Assembly (NCBI GenBank): GCA_946539635.1
Contig: CAMNHS010000085.1
Span: forward strand, 1 to 6,264
Direction of reading: 5' to 3'
DNA: 6,264 bases
Source: an uncultured Prevotellaceae bacterium
GTDB lineage: Bacteria; Bacteroidota; Bacteroidia; Bacteroidales; Bacteroidaceae
A program made the position numbers and the translations under genes. Positions 1 to 6,264 of this stretch are shown one piece after another. Below the pieces are notes generated by a model that did no database searches, had not been told where the DNA came from, and was given only the letters and a program-made list of their open reading frames with translations. The stretch's first letter is position 1. Every line of letters begins with the position of its first letter.

Positions 1-54
1 TGTTTTTGTCTAAGAGTTTGCTCTTAAGGAAAAATATATGCCTTGCATCGTAAA

Positions 55-68
55 GGGCTGTAAAGCCC
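55..68 (-). terminator. Small hairpin downstream of the regulator, weak terminator candidate
   Basis: GGGCT (55-59) and AGCCC (64-68) form a five-pair GC-rich stem with a four-base loop, 35 nt past the regulator's stop codon. On the minus strand it is followed only by TTTACG, so the U-tract is poor. It is the best terminator-like structure in this flank, but the evidence is thin. Confidence 0.3.
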
Positions 69-102
69 GACACATACAAAGTGAGGGTTATTTTGGTTTT
101 TG

Positions 103-3100
103 TTATAAATCGTTTTCGTTTTGGTTTTCGTACGAAGTAGTTACTCCTTTTTTGTCACGATATTCTGTTGGAGTCATGCCTGTTTCTTTCTTGAAACACT
201 TCGTGAAGTACTTCGGATCTGTGAAACCAACTGCATACGCTACCTCGGAGATGTTCATCTGACTGCGGCTGATGAGGTCCTCAGCACGCTGCATGCGGAT
301 ATGACGAAGGAAGTCAAATGGCGCCATACCAACAATACTCTTTATCTTGCCATAGAACACAGTACGTCCGAGGTTTACGGCATCTGCCATATCCTCAATC
401 TTAAGGTCCTGCTCACTGATATTTGCCTCAAGGAACTTCATTAGCTTCTCCATCATCTCCTGATCGGTATCTACAATCTCAGGAGCCTCCAGGCGATATT
501 CGCGATGAGGTGCCTCCATTGTCGTCTTTTCTGAACCAGTGAGTGGGGTGGTTTCAAGGGCAGTATTCTCTGCTCCACCCAACTGGCCGAGCCATGTACG
601 CTGCAGCAGCTGTCTCTGAGCAATGATATTTTCAATGCGCTGACGCAGGTACGTAGCACTGAACGGCTTGGTGATATAGTCATCAATACCTTCCTTCAAG
701 CCCTGCAACCTGTCTTCAAGAGAAGCCTTTGCAGAGAGCACTACGATAGGGATGTGGCAGATGTCCTGATTCTGCTTGATCTGCTGAACCATTGTCAGAC
801 CATCCATCTCAGGCATCGTGACGTCAGTGATGATGAAGTCTGGCTGCTCTGATGTAGCCTTCTCCAAACCTATCTTACCATTCTCGGCAACTATTACATT
901 GTATTTGTTTGAAAGGATAGAATAGAGAAATGCACGCAGATCGTTGTCATCTTCAACTATCAGGAGTTTTGGCGCTCCTTCTTCTACAGCCTGCTTTATG
1001 CCCTCCTGTTGTGGGATGTCTGTGACTGGTGAAGAGATGTCATCTGTTTCTGCCTCTGTGATATAGACACCACGTTGCTTGCTGTATTTCAGCATTTTGT
1101 TGACAAGTACCAGCATCCGTTGGGCATTGCGCTTCACCATCTCCAGATGCTGACGCACATCCTGTGAGAGATTCGTCTCATTCAATGCCTCGCTGACAGG
1201 GCCCTCGATAAGAGTTAATGGGGTGCGCAATTTATGGCTTACATCCGTGAAGAACTGTATCTTCATCTTGTTTATCTCTCGCAGCATCCTGGCACGATGA
1301 CGAAGCAGTATGACATGAATGATGAAGGAGACAACAATAATTACCAGCAGCGCTATTAGCAGTTTGCCCCAGATGGTTTCCCAGAATGTGGGGTGGACAT
1401 ATATCTCGAGTGCTGTTTCGTTGTCTGTCCAAACACCATCGCTGTTGGTACTTTTGACAATAAGGCGGTGATGTCCTGCAGGAATGTTGGACAGCTGTGC
1501 CTGATGGTCAGAGCCTACATAATTCCAGTCCTTGTCGATGCCTTCAATCTTATAAGCATATCTTACCAGGTCGTTGTCCTGATAGTCGAGTGCTGCGAAT
1601 GTCAGTGTGAAGTTGCGTTTGTCACTTGGTATATCAAGTACAGGCATATTCAGCAGAGGCTGTGGCGCCTCGCCTTGGAAACATAATGATGTGAAGGCTA
1701 TCTCTGGCTTGTAGTCGTTCGTCCTCAGTTCGTCAGGTTGCAGCATTATCACACCACCCATCGTAGGCATTGTCAGACGTCCACTCTGTGGGTCGAGGAC
1801 TGGTTGTGCCTCAGTGAATCCGATATGATCACCAAGTTTATTAGGGCCATATTCTGCTATCAGATTCTTTTGTGGCGTGAACATATATAGGGATGCTTCA
1901 TGTACTCCCCAAATATTGCCTTTCTTATCTTCTATAAGAGACAGCACATTGCCTCTGGCTTTCTGTTGCTTTATTGCCTTGAAGCAAAGATTGCTCTGAA
2001 GCAGATTCTTGGATGTGAGTTGCTGAACACAACCACCCATAGTGGTGACATAGATATCGCCTTTGCGGGTGATGAGAGTTTGCAGCACGTCACAGGTGCG
2101 AAGGGAGGTGCTGTCACCATGATGGTAGCCTGTGGTAAAGAAATGAATGTCAGAAGGTTTCGTAAAGTGATTGCTGAAAGTAATAAGTCCAGAGGTGCTG
2201 GAGAGGATAACAGTTCCCTTGCCGTCATGCGTGATGCGACGTATCTGATTAAATGTGCTGAGAGGGAATTGCTTCATCTCATTGCCTGCATGGACAAAAC
2301 GCAGTGAGCCATTCTCCTGTCGCTTTATGAGGTTAGGTCCTCCACCATAGGTGGCTACCCATAGGTTGGCCCGCTCATCTTCGTCAAAGGCATATATCTC
2401 GTCAGAACTGAGAGAATAGGGGTTTGTATTATCGTGGACGTATCGTGTTATCTTGCCATTATCGATGATAAACAGTCCATCGTTACGCGTACCTATATAT
2501 ATACGTCCCTTTGAGTCCTTGTATAGAGCACTCACCTTTCTGGCAATCTTTGTAGGAGAAGAACCTATGCGGCCATTGGCATCGACATAGCCTGAAAGCT
2601 GTCCTTTGGCATCATAAACACCAATGATACCATCGTCTGTGCCTGCCCATGTGGTTCCGTCAGGCATAGCCATCAAGGCTCGTGTCTCCTGACCTGCTTG
2701 CAGAGTGCGTATCTTTATGTCATGATACTTTAGATTTGCCAAAGTAAGAAACTGTGTCGATGTCAGCCAGATGTTGTGTTGTCTGTCAATAAAACTCTTC
2801 TTGATAAATGGTATGGTATAATCGTAACCACGTGAGCGAAGGGCATAGGGGTGTGGTTGTGCATCTGCTTCGTCGTAATAGCAGAGAGCGTGATTCTTGG
2901 GAGCCATCCAGATTGTACCTTGCCTGTCTTCTACCCATATTGACTGCGCTGATGTGGTAAGATGGGTAGCAATAGGTGACATAGCAGAGGAGAACTGGCG
3001 GAACTGCCACGCATTATGGGGTAGGGCGTTGCTATCCTTATGTATGAGAACAATGCTGCCATTCTCTGTATATGCCCATATACGGTTTTTGTGGTCAATA

Positions 3101-4002
3101 TTCACATTGGTGACATTACCCACTGAGGATGCTATATATAGGCTTGCTCCTGTCTTGACATCAAGAGCCAATACACCATTTTCTGTACCTATAAGAAGTT
3201 GGTTGTATGGCCCTTCCTTGATACAGTTTATCTTACTTGGTGAGGAGCTCAGTGGAATTCGCTTAAGGCTGCTTTGTCCCTTCCCAAATCTCCACAACAG
3301 ACCATTTGTTTGGGCTATATAGGTGTTATCCGCAATCTTTGTGATGTGTTCGAAGGCTCCTTCTTGCGATAGCTTTGTGCCATAAAGAACTATGCCTTTG
3401 TTAGTAAAAATCCATTCAAGACCTGTTTTGTCAGACCATACCTTTCTCACAGCTTTATGGGAATGGGGAAGCTCATTTGGTGTTATGACCTGTATGCTGT
3501 CAGGATTGGTGGCAGCTTTTGTACTAATGCGAAGGCACGTCGTAGTCTTGTGTCCCAAAATCCAAGTGTGGGAGTATCCCTCATTAGTGTATATATTCCT
3601 GGCAAGAAACACCTGACCTGTCTTTTTCTGAACTTCACTGCTGATATCAGTATATTTGCAGGTTGCAGTATCAAAGAAATAGAGTCTGCGGTCGTAGGTT
3701 ATTACCCAAATACCAGCTTTGCCTTCTGGCTTAATCTTAAAAATGCGGTTGGATGTCAGCTGGTCGATTCCTTCTGTACCACGAAAAGTAATGAAACGAT
3801 AGCCATCATAGCAGCAAAGGCCGTTGTAGGTGGAGAACCACATCAGACCGTTGGCATCCTGCCCCATGTCGGAGATGACATTGGCAGAAAGCCCGTTTCG
3901 CATGTTGAAAGTCCTGACATCGCAATAGGGTTGTGCAAAAGAAACCTGTTGGGATAGAAAATATATTGAGACAGAAAACAGAAGTGATATTATTCGTTTC
4001 AT
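103..4002 (-). CDS. HTCS-type membrane regulator lacking the HATPase_c domain (propeller sensor, HisKA, receiver, AraC)
   Basis: This 1299-residue protein has the layout of Bacteroidetes hybrid two-component regulators, which sense glycans in the periplasm and control nearby genes. Domains seen: signal peptide 1-23 (cut at SFA/Q); about 14 Reg_prop-like blades from 24 to 760 (clear ones at 44-74, 490-514, 536-561, 686-708), enough for two seven-bladed propellers; Y_Y_Y domain about 795-868; membrane helix 881-900; HisKA 905-975 with His923; receiver 1011-1130 with Asp1018/Asp1019, phospho-acceptor Asp1060, Ser1090 and Lys1112; AraC-type double helix-turn-helix about 1185-1285. Two oddities: the ATP-binding domain expected after HisKA is absent, with no N-box or G-box anywhere, and the H-box reads SHKLRTP, with Lys924 where the family has Glu. 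The frame is open throughout, so this is not simple decay. The start is the signal-peptide Met; no Shine-Dalgarno precedes it. The family call is very safe; the mode of signalling is inference. Confidence 0.95.
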   Translation of the reverse strand: MKRIISLLFSVSIYFLSQQVSFAQPYCDVRTFNMRNGLSANVISDMGQDANGLMWFSTYNGLCCYDGYRFITFRGTEGIDQLTSNRIFKIKPEGKAGIWVITYDRRLYFFDTATCKYTDISSEVQKKTGQVFLARNIYTNEGYSHTWILGHKTTTCLRISTKAATNPDSIQVITPNELPHSHKAVRKVWSDKTGLEWIFTNKGIVLYGTKLSQEGAFEHITKIADNTYIAQTNGLLWRFGKGQSSLKRIPLSSSPSKINCIKEGPYNQLLIGTENGVLALDVKTGASLYIASSVGNVTNVNIDHKNRIWAYTENGSIVLIHKDSNALPHNAWQFRQFSSAMSPIATHLTTSAQSIWVEDRQGTIWMAPKNHALCYYDEADAQPHPYALRSRGYDYTIPFIKKSFIDRQHNIWLTSTQFLTLANLKYHDIKIRTLQAGQETRALMAMPDGTTWAGTDDGIIGVYDAKGQLSGYVDANGRIGSSPTKIARKVSALYKDSKGRIYIGTRNDGLFIIDNGKITRYVHDNTNPYSLSSDEIYAFDEDERANLWVATYGGGPNLIKRQENGSLRFVHAGNEMKQFPLSTFNQIRRITHDGKGTVILSSTSGLITFSNHFTKPSDIHFFTTGYHHGDSTSLRTCDVLQTLITRKGDIYVTTMGGCVQQLTSKNLLQSNLCFKAIKQQKARGNVLSLIEDKKGNIWGVHEASLYMFTPQKNLIAEYGPNKLGDHIGFTEAQPVLDPQSGRLTMPTMGGVIMLQPDELRTNDYKPEIAFTSLCFQGEAPQPLLNMPVLDIPSDKRNFTLTFAALDYQDNDLVRYAYKIEGIDKDWNYVGSDHQAQLSNIPAGHHRLIVKSTNSDGVWTDNETALEIYVHPTFWETIWGKLLIALLVIIVVSFIIHVILLRHRARMLREINKMKIQFFTDVSHKLRTPLTLIEGPVSEALNETNLSQDVRQHLEMVKRNAQRMLVLVNKMLKYSKQRGVYITEAETDDISSPVTDIPQQEGIKQAVEEGAPKLLIVEDDNDLRAFLYSILSNKYNVIVAENGKIGLEKATSEQPDFIITDVTMPEMDGLTMVQQIKQNQDICHIPIVVLSAKASLEDRLQGLKEGIDDYITKPFSATYLRQRIENIIAQRQLLQRTWLGQLGGAENTALETTPLTGSEKTTMEAPHREYRLEAPEIVDTDQEMMEKLMKFLEANISEQDLKIEDMADAVNLGRTVFYGKIKSIVGMAPFDFLRHIRMQRAEDLISRSQMNISEVAYAVGFTDPKYFTKCFKKETGMTPTEYRDKKGVTTSYENQNENDL
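113..138 (-). repeat. Dispersed 26-bp 3'-end repeat, copy 1 (inside the regulator's last codons)
   Basis: On the plus strand this reads TTTTCG, TTTTGG, TTTTCG, TACGAAGT. It differs from the copy at 5454-5479 only at 123 (G for C). Here it lies inside the coding frame and encodes residues about 1289-1297 (TSYENQNEN), after the AraC domain has ended. The regulator's polar C-terminal tail therefore appears to be the translated repeat rather than a conserved part of the family. Confidence 0.8.
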
Positions 4003-4022
4003 AGTTTCTGGGTCGTAGTCAT
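3999..4022 (-). CDS. Possible 7-codon leader ORF overlapping the regulator start
   Basis: In the leader of the regulator an ATG opens a seven-codon frame (MTTTQKL). Its TGA stop overlaps the regulator's ATG in an ATGA arrangement. It lies downstream of the predicted promoter, so it should be on the transcript. ATGA overlaps often couple translation, but nothing shows that this frame is translated, and so short a frame can arise by chance. Confidence 0.25.
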   Translation of the reverse strand: MTTTQKL

Positions 4023-4043
4023 TTATAGTTTATATTGGCGCTG

Positions 4044-4075
4044 CAAAAATAAGAAAAAGAATTAAAAACGGCAAA
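4044..4075 (-). promoter_or_regulatory. Predicted Bacteroidetes promoter of the regulator gene
   Basis: Read on the minus strand, TTTG (4075-4072) is followed after 20 nt by TATTTTTG (4051-4044). This matches the Bacteroidetes -33/-7 consensus TTTG, 19-21 nt, TAnnTTTG. Transcription would start roughly at 4038, giving a leader of about 35 nt before the ATG at 4002. The start point is inferred, not measured. Confidence 0.7.
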
Positions 4076-4104
4076 GAATAGGTGGAAAATTTATCGCATT
4101 TTGC

Positions 4105-4134
4105 GTATTTTTGCGAGTTAATCGACAAAAATAC
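4105..4134. promoter_or_regulatory. 9-bp inverted repeat between divergent promoters, candidate operator
   Basis: GTATTTTTG (4105-4113) and CAAAAATAC (4126-4134) form a perfect inverted repeat with a 12-nt spacer. It sits between the two divergent promoters, just upstream of the -33 box of the secreted-protein gene. A TTTTGCG direct repeat (4099-4105 and 4109-4115, 10 bp apart) overlaps the left arm. Each arm also matches the -7 consensus TAnnTTTG, so the symmetry could come from promoter-like sequence in an A/T-rich region. A role as a regulator binding site is inference. Confidence 0.4.
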
Positions 4135-4144
4135 CAAATATCTA

Positions 4145-4175
4145 TTTGGTTTTTGTGTGTTTTTTAATACCTTTG
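4145..4175 (+). promoter_or_regulatory. Predicted Bacteroidetes promoter of the secreted-protein gene
   Basis: TTTG (4145-4148), a 19-nt spacer and TACCTTTG (4168-4175), followed by T, match the Bacteroidetes consensus fully. Transcription should start a few bases after 4175, giving an A/T-rich leader of about 40 nt without a Shine-Dalgarno sequence, as is usual in this phylum. The promoter lies downstream of the alternative in-frame ATG at 4082 and so supports the start at 4220. Confidence 0.8.
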
Positions 4176-4219
4176 TACCAATATTTCGAATTAAATTTTT
4201 AACTAAAAACAAAATTTCT

Positions 4220-5392
4220 ATGAAAAAAATTTTTACTCTTATTTCATTATTTGTTCTTGCTCTGAGTGCTCAGGCACAGACTTTAATTAACTATCCAAAG
4301 AGTCAGGATGGAATCACCAAAAGTGGTACAACAGATTTTAGCACAGTTAAGATTTACACTAATAAGACTTCGGTTAATGGTGTAAAATTCGCCAACGGTT
4401 ACACTACTAGTGATGCATTAAACTCAAATTATGCAACAATAAGTGTTGAAGGTGGTTTTAAAGCTGGTGATGTTATTACTATTGCTGGTGCTTTCAATAA
4501 TAGTGATGATACTAAGAAAGCTGCTATTGATATCTTCACTGTTGGCGAAGAAAATGCAATAACAGTTCTTTTTACAACAAAACAGTTTGTTAATGGTAGA
4601 TTGAGCAATGATGAGCCTGTAGAGGAGACTTATACATTGACAGAAGATTATGATATTTTGTATCTTGGCCGTAATGGTAACACTGGTACATTCATTACAA
4701 CTTTGACGATTGTACGTGGTGAGGTAAAGCCTTCTGACCCAACAGCTCCTACAACATGGGATTTCACACAGGTTCTGAGCGATAATGATGCTGCAAATCT
4801 GGCTGCTGATGCTAATACATGGACATTTGATAAGGACAACAACTATTGGAAGAATGCTGCTGTACTGGCAGAAAGAAACGTATTTGAACCATTGAAGGCA
4901 AACGGTGTGGAACTTGAGGTTACAAAGGGTCTTACTTTTACACGCGACAATAGCGAAGGTTTGGGTGAGGACCGCGTAAGAATCAAGTCAAAGAACTATG
5001 TTGCAGTTAATGGCAGCAGCGTATCTATCAGCCTTGGTTCTCTTGTTAAGAATGACGTTATAAAGTTAAAATTCAAGGGCTCTGGTGAAAGTGAGCGTTC
5101 ATTGACGGTTTCTAATACAGAACTCGTTAGTGGTTCTCTGACTACAGCAGATGTAGAGGAGCATGAGGTAGAGCTGAAGGTGTTGAAAGATAATCCTGTT
5201 ACAATAACCACATCAAACGGTTTCCAGTTTATGGCTATCACTGTCAATGCAGAACTCCCAACAGGTGTTAACAGTGTAAAGGCTGCAGGTGCTAAGGCAA
5301 AGGTTGCTGGTACAGTAAACCTCGCTGGACAGCAGGTAGGTGCTGATTACAAGGGCATCGTTATTAAGGACGGTAAGAAGGTAATGCAGTAA
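4220..5392 (+). CDS. Secreted protein with two related beta-sandwich-like domains and a short C-terminal tail, function unknown
   Basis: The 390-residue product starts with a clear signal peptide (residues 1-19, cut at AQA/Q). Two regions follow that look related to each other: about 21-167 and 179-345. Both carry an NGV segment, a GD/ND-VI strand pair near the middle, and a closing hydrophobic strand (FITTLTIV and FQFMAITV). They look all-beta, like the carbohydrate-binding or accessory domains of Prevotella exoproteins. The second opens with WDFT and an ANLAAD stretch, also familiar from such proteins. Residues about 346-390 form a linker and a tail containing NLAGQQV and YKGIVIKDGKK, resembling the short C-terminal tails of Prevotella secreted proteins, possibly a type IX secretion signal. 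No catalytic motif is visible. The frame extends upstream to an ATG at 4082, but that lies before the promoter and would bury the signal peptide. Glycan binding is a guess from domain appearance and from the divergent regulator. Confidence 0.9.
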   Translation: MKKIFTLISLFVLALSAQAQTLINYPKSQDGITKSGTTDFSTVKIYTNKTSVNGVKFANGYTTSDALNSNYATISVEGGFKAGDVITIAGAFNNSDDTKKAAIDIFTVGEENAITVLFTTKQFVNGRLSNDEPVEETYTLTEDYDILYLGRNGNTGTFITTLTIVRGEVKPSDPTAPTTWDFTQVLSDNDAANLAADANTWTFDKDNNYWKNAAVLAERNVFEPLKANGVELEVTKGLTFTRDNSEGLGEDRVRIKSKNYVAVNGSSVSISLGSLVKNDVIKLKFKGSGESERSLTVSNTELVSGSLTTADVEEHEVELKVLKDNPVTITTSNGFQFMAITVNAELPTGVNSVKAAGAKAKVAGTVNLAGQQVGADYKGIVIKDGKKVMQ

Positions 5393-5419
5393 GATTTAGG
5401 TTTTTAAGGTAAGATAAGT

Positions 5420-5457
5420 AATTGGGCTGACTCTCATTTGAGAATCAGCCCAATTTT
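5420..5457 (+). terminator. Rho-independent terminator after the secreted-protein gene
   Basis: AATTGGGCTGA (5420-5430) pairs perfectly with TCAGCCCAATT (5445-5455). After one C-A mismatch, four more pairs (TCTC with GAGA) extend the stem towards a small ATTT loop. On the plus strand the stem runs into TTTTCGTTTTCG, a fair U-rich tail, 28 nt after the stop codon at 5390-5392. The hairpin also lies beyond the end of tyrA on the other strand, so it may serve both convergent genes, but the minus-strand side has only a poor U-tract. Confidence 0.85.
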
Positions 5458-5479
5458 CGTTTTCGTTTTCGTACGAAGT
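5454..5479 (-). repeat. Dispersed 26-bp 3'-end repeat, copy 2 (tyrA side)
   Basis: On the plus strand this is three TTTTCG units followed by TACGAAGT, and it includes the palindrome TTCGTACGAA. It matches 113-138 at 25 of 26 positions. Here it begins in the last base of the tyrA stop codon and runs into the tail of the terminator hairpin of the opposite gene. Its function is unknown. Confidence 0.8.
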
Positions 5480-6264
5480 TATTTCAGCGCTTCTACGTCT
5501 CGTTTGACGTTGGAACGTATCTTTGAGAGGTAAGCCTTCATGCCTGCTGCATCTTTATTGTCAATGATGGCAAGGAGTTCCTTCAACTCTCTGCGAATCT
5601 GGTCAACCTGATCGTGAGTGTAGGGGTTGAAGAGGACTTCCTGCAACAGGTAGTCATCTTCATTGAGCACTCCCTTCGCAATGCGCAGGTGACGCTTGAA
5701 CGTTGTACCAGGGGCATCCTGATGTTTCATGACAGCAGAGAAGACAAAGGTACTGACGAATGGGATAGACAGCGAGTAAGCAACAGTCTTATCATGCTCC
5801 TCGAAGGAGTATTCGTAGATGTTGAGGCCGAGCTTGCTGTAGAGGTCTTTAAAGAAGCACCTACCCATATAGTCACCCTCATTGATGATGATGGCATTCT
5901 CCTCGCTAAGCTGATTGAGATTTGCAAAGGTAGGACCAAACATAGGGTGGGTGGAGACAAAACGTCGTCCTGTGCTCTTATAGTAGTCATGAAGTCCTGT
6001 CTTTACGGATGCAATATCAGAGAGGATGCATTCCTGAGGAAGATATGGTATCACTTCATTAAAGGCTGAGATGGTGTATTTCACCGTCACAGCATTGATG
6101 CACAACTCTGGTTTGAAGGCTTTTACTTCCTCCAAATCGGTAAAACGTTGACAGTTGTATGTGAAACGCAGACGCTTAGGGTCTTTCTCAAAGACTCCCA
6201 CTTCGTGGTCGAAACTGAGGAGGTCAATGAAAAACGACCCCATCTTGCCTGCTCCTAATATCAA
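5479..6264 (-). CDS. tyrA: Prephenate dehydrogenase, missing its first few codons at the window edge
   Basis: TyrA oxidatively decarboxylates prephenate to 4-hydroxyphenylpyruvate in cytoplasmic tyrosine synthesis. Counting from the first residue in the window, the Rossmann motif GAGKMG is at 4-9. The acidic Glu26 after the second strand suggests NAD rather than NADP. SDIASVK is at 82-88, the family signature STHPMFGP at 104-111 carries the catalytic His106, and EEHD at 155-158 supplies the second conserved His157. The rest is the helical dimerisation region, ending at a lysine before TAA. The 261 residues are close to full length for the short, single-domain Bacteroidetes enzyme; no chorismate mutase or ACT domain is fused. 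The GxGxxG motif usually lies within about 10 residues of the start, so only a few codons are lost beyond 6264. The TTG at the very edge encodes an internal leucine. The gene converges on the secreted-protein gene, with 86 bp between them, and has no evident functional link to it. Confidence 0.95.
   Translation of the reverse strand: MILGAGKMGSFFIDLLSFDHEVGVFEKDPKRLRFTYNCQRFTDLEEVKAFKPELCINAVTVKYTISAFNEVIPYLPQECILSDIASVKTGLHDYYKSTGRRFVSTHPMFGPTFANLNQLSEENAIIINEGDYMGRCFFKDLYSKLGLNIYEYSFEEHDKTVAYSLSIPFVSTFVFSAVMKHQDAPGTTFKRHLRIAKGVLNEDDYLLQEVLFNPYTHDQVDQIRRELKELLAIIDNKDAAGMKAYLSKIRSNVKRDVEALK

Noticed and set aside
11..26. Hairpin TAAGAG-TTTG-CTCTTA as a terminator
   Set aside because: The stem is six pairs and A/T-rich, and neither strand has a U-tract after it.
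113..138. CRISPR-like or tandem repeat array built from CGTTTT units
   Set aside because: There are only three short adjoining units with no spacers and no cas genes; a dispersed repeat explains both copies better.
973..1077. A frameshifted HATPase_c domain hidden in the HisKA-receiver linker
   Set aside because: Only about 100 nt lie between the two domains, too little for the domain in any frame, and the reading frame is unbroken.
1900..3957. Several plus-strand open frames of 135-166 codons opposite the regulator
   Set aside because: They lie antisense to a strongly supported coding frame, show no recognisable domain and have no promoter or start context.
4030..4212. 60-codon minus-strand open frame in the intergenic region
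   Set aside because: It overlaps both predicted promoters, has low-complexity A/T-driven composition and resembles no known protein.
4082..4219. In-frame N-terminal extension of the secreted protein starting at ATG 4082
   Set aside because: It starts upstream of a well-matched promoter (4145-4175) and would put 46 residues ahead of a clear signal peptide.
6262..6264. TTG at the window edge as the tyrA start codon
   Set aside because: It encodes the leucine just before ILGAGKMG, and family members have a few residues before this; the gene is simply cut by the window.

Overview
The window looks like chromosomal DNA from a Bacteroidota member, most likely Prevotella or a close relative. The evidence is a periplasmic-propeller hybrid two-component regulator with a fused AraC domain, Bacteroidetes-type promoters (TTTG, about 20 nt, TAnnTTTG), A/T-rich leaders without Shine-Dalgarno sequences, and a secreted protein with a short C-terminal tail of the kind common in Prevotella exoproteins. 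Genus is inferred from these features only.

Layout: positions 1-102 are the 3' flank of the regulator and hold two small hairpins. A large minus-strand gene (103-4002) encodes the HTCS-type regulator. A 217-bp intergenic region (4003-4219) carries divergent promoters and a 9-bp inverted repeat. A plus-strand gene (4220-5392) encodes a two-domain secreted protein of unknown function. A short convergent gap (5393-5478) holds a strong terminator hairpin and a repeat. The rest (5479-6264) is a nearly complete minus-strand prephenate dehydrogenase gene (tyrA), running off the window by probably only a few N-terminal codons.

The most interesting point is the regulator. It keeps its signal peptide, double beta-propeller, Y_Y_Y domain, membrane segment, HisKA helices, intact receiver and AraC DNA-binding domain. 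It has no HATPase_c catalytic domain: only about 35 residues separate HisKA from the receiver. The H-box glutamate is also replaced by lysine (SHKLRTP instead of SHELRTP). It therefore looks like a pseudokinase, a membrane-anchored transcription factor that either signals without autophosphorylation or is phosphorylated by a partner. The divergently transcribed secreted-protein gene is the obvious candidate target. No susC/susD pair or glycoside hydrolase is in the window, so this is not a standard polysaccharide-utilisation locus as far as can be seen.

A second signal is a 26-bp element (three CGTTTT-like units joined to the palindrome TTCGTACGAA). It occurs twice, 25 of 26 bases identical, each time in the same orientation at the 3' end of a minus-strand gene.
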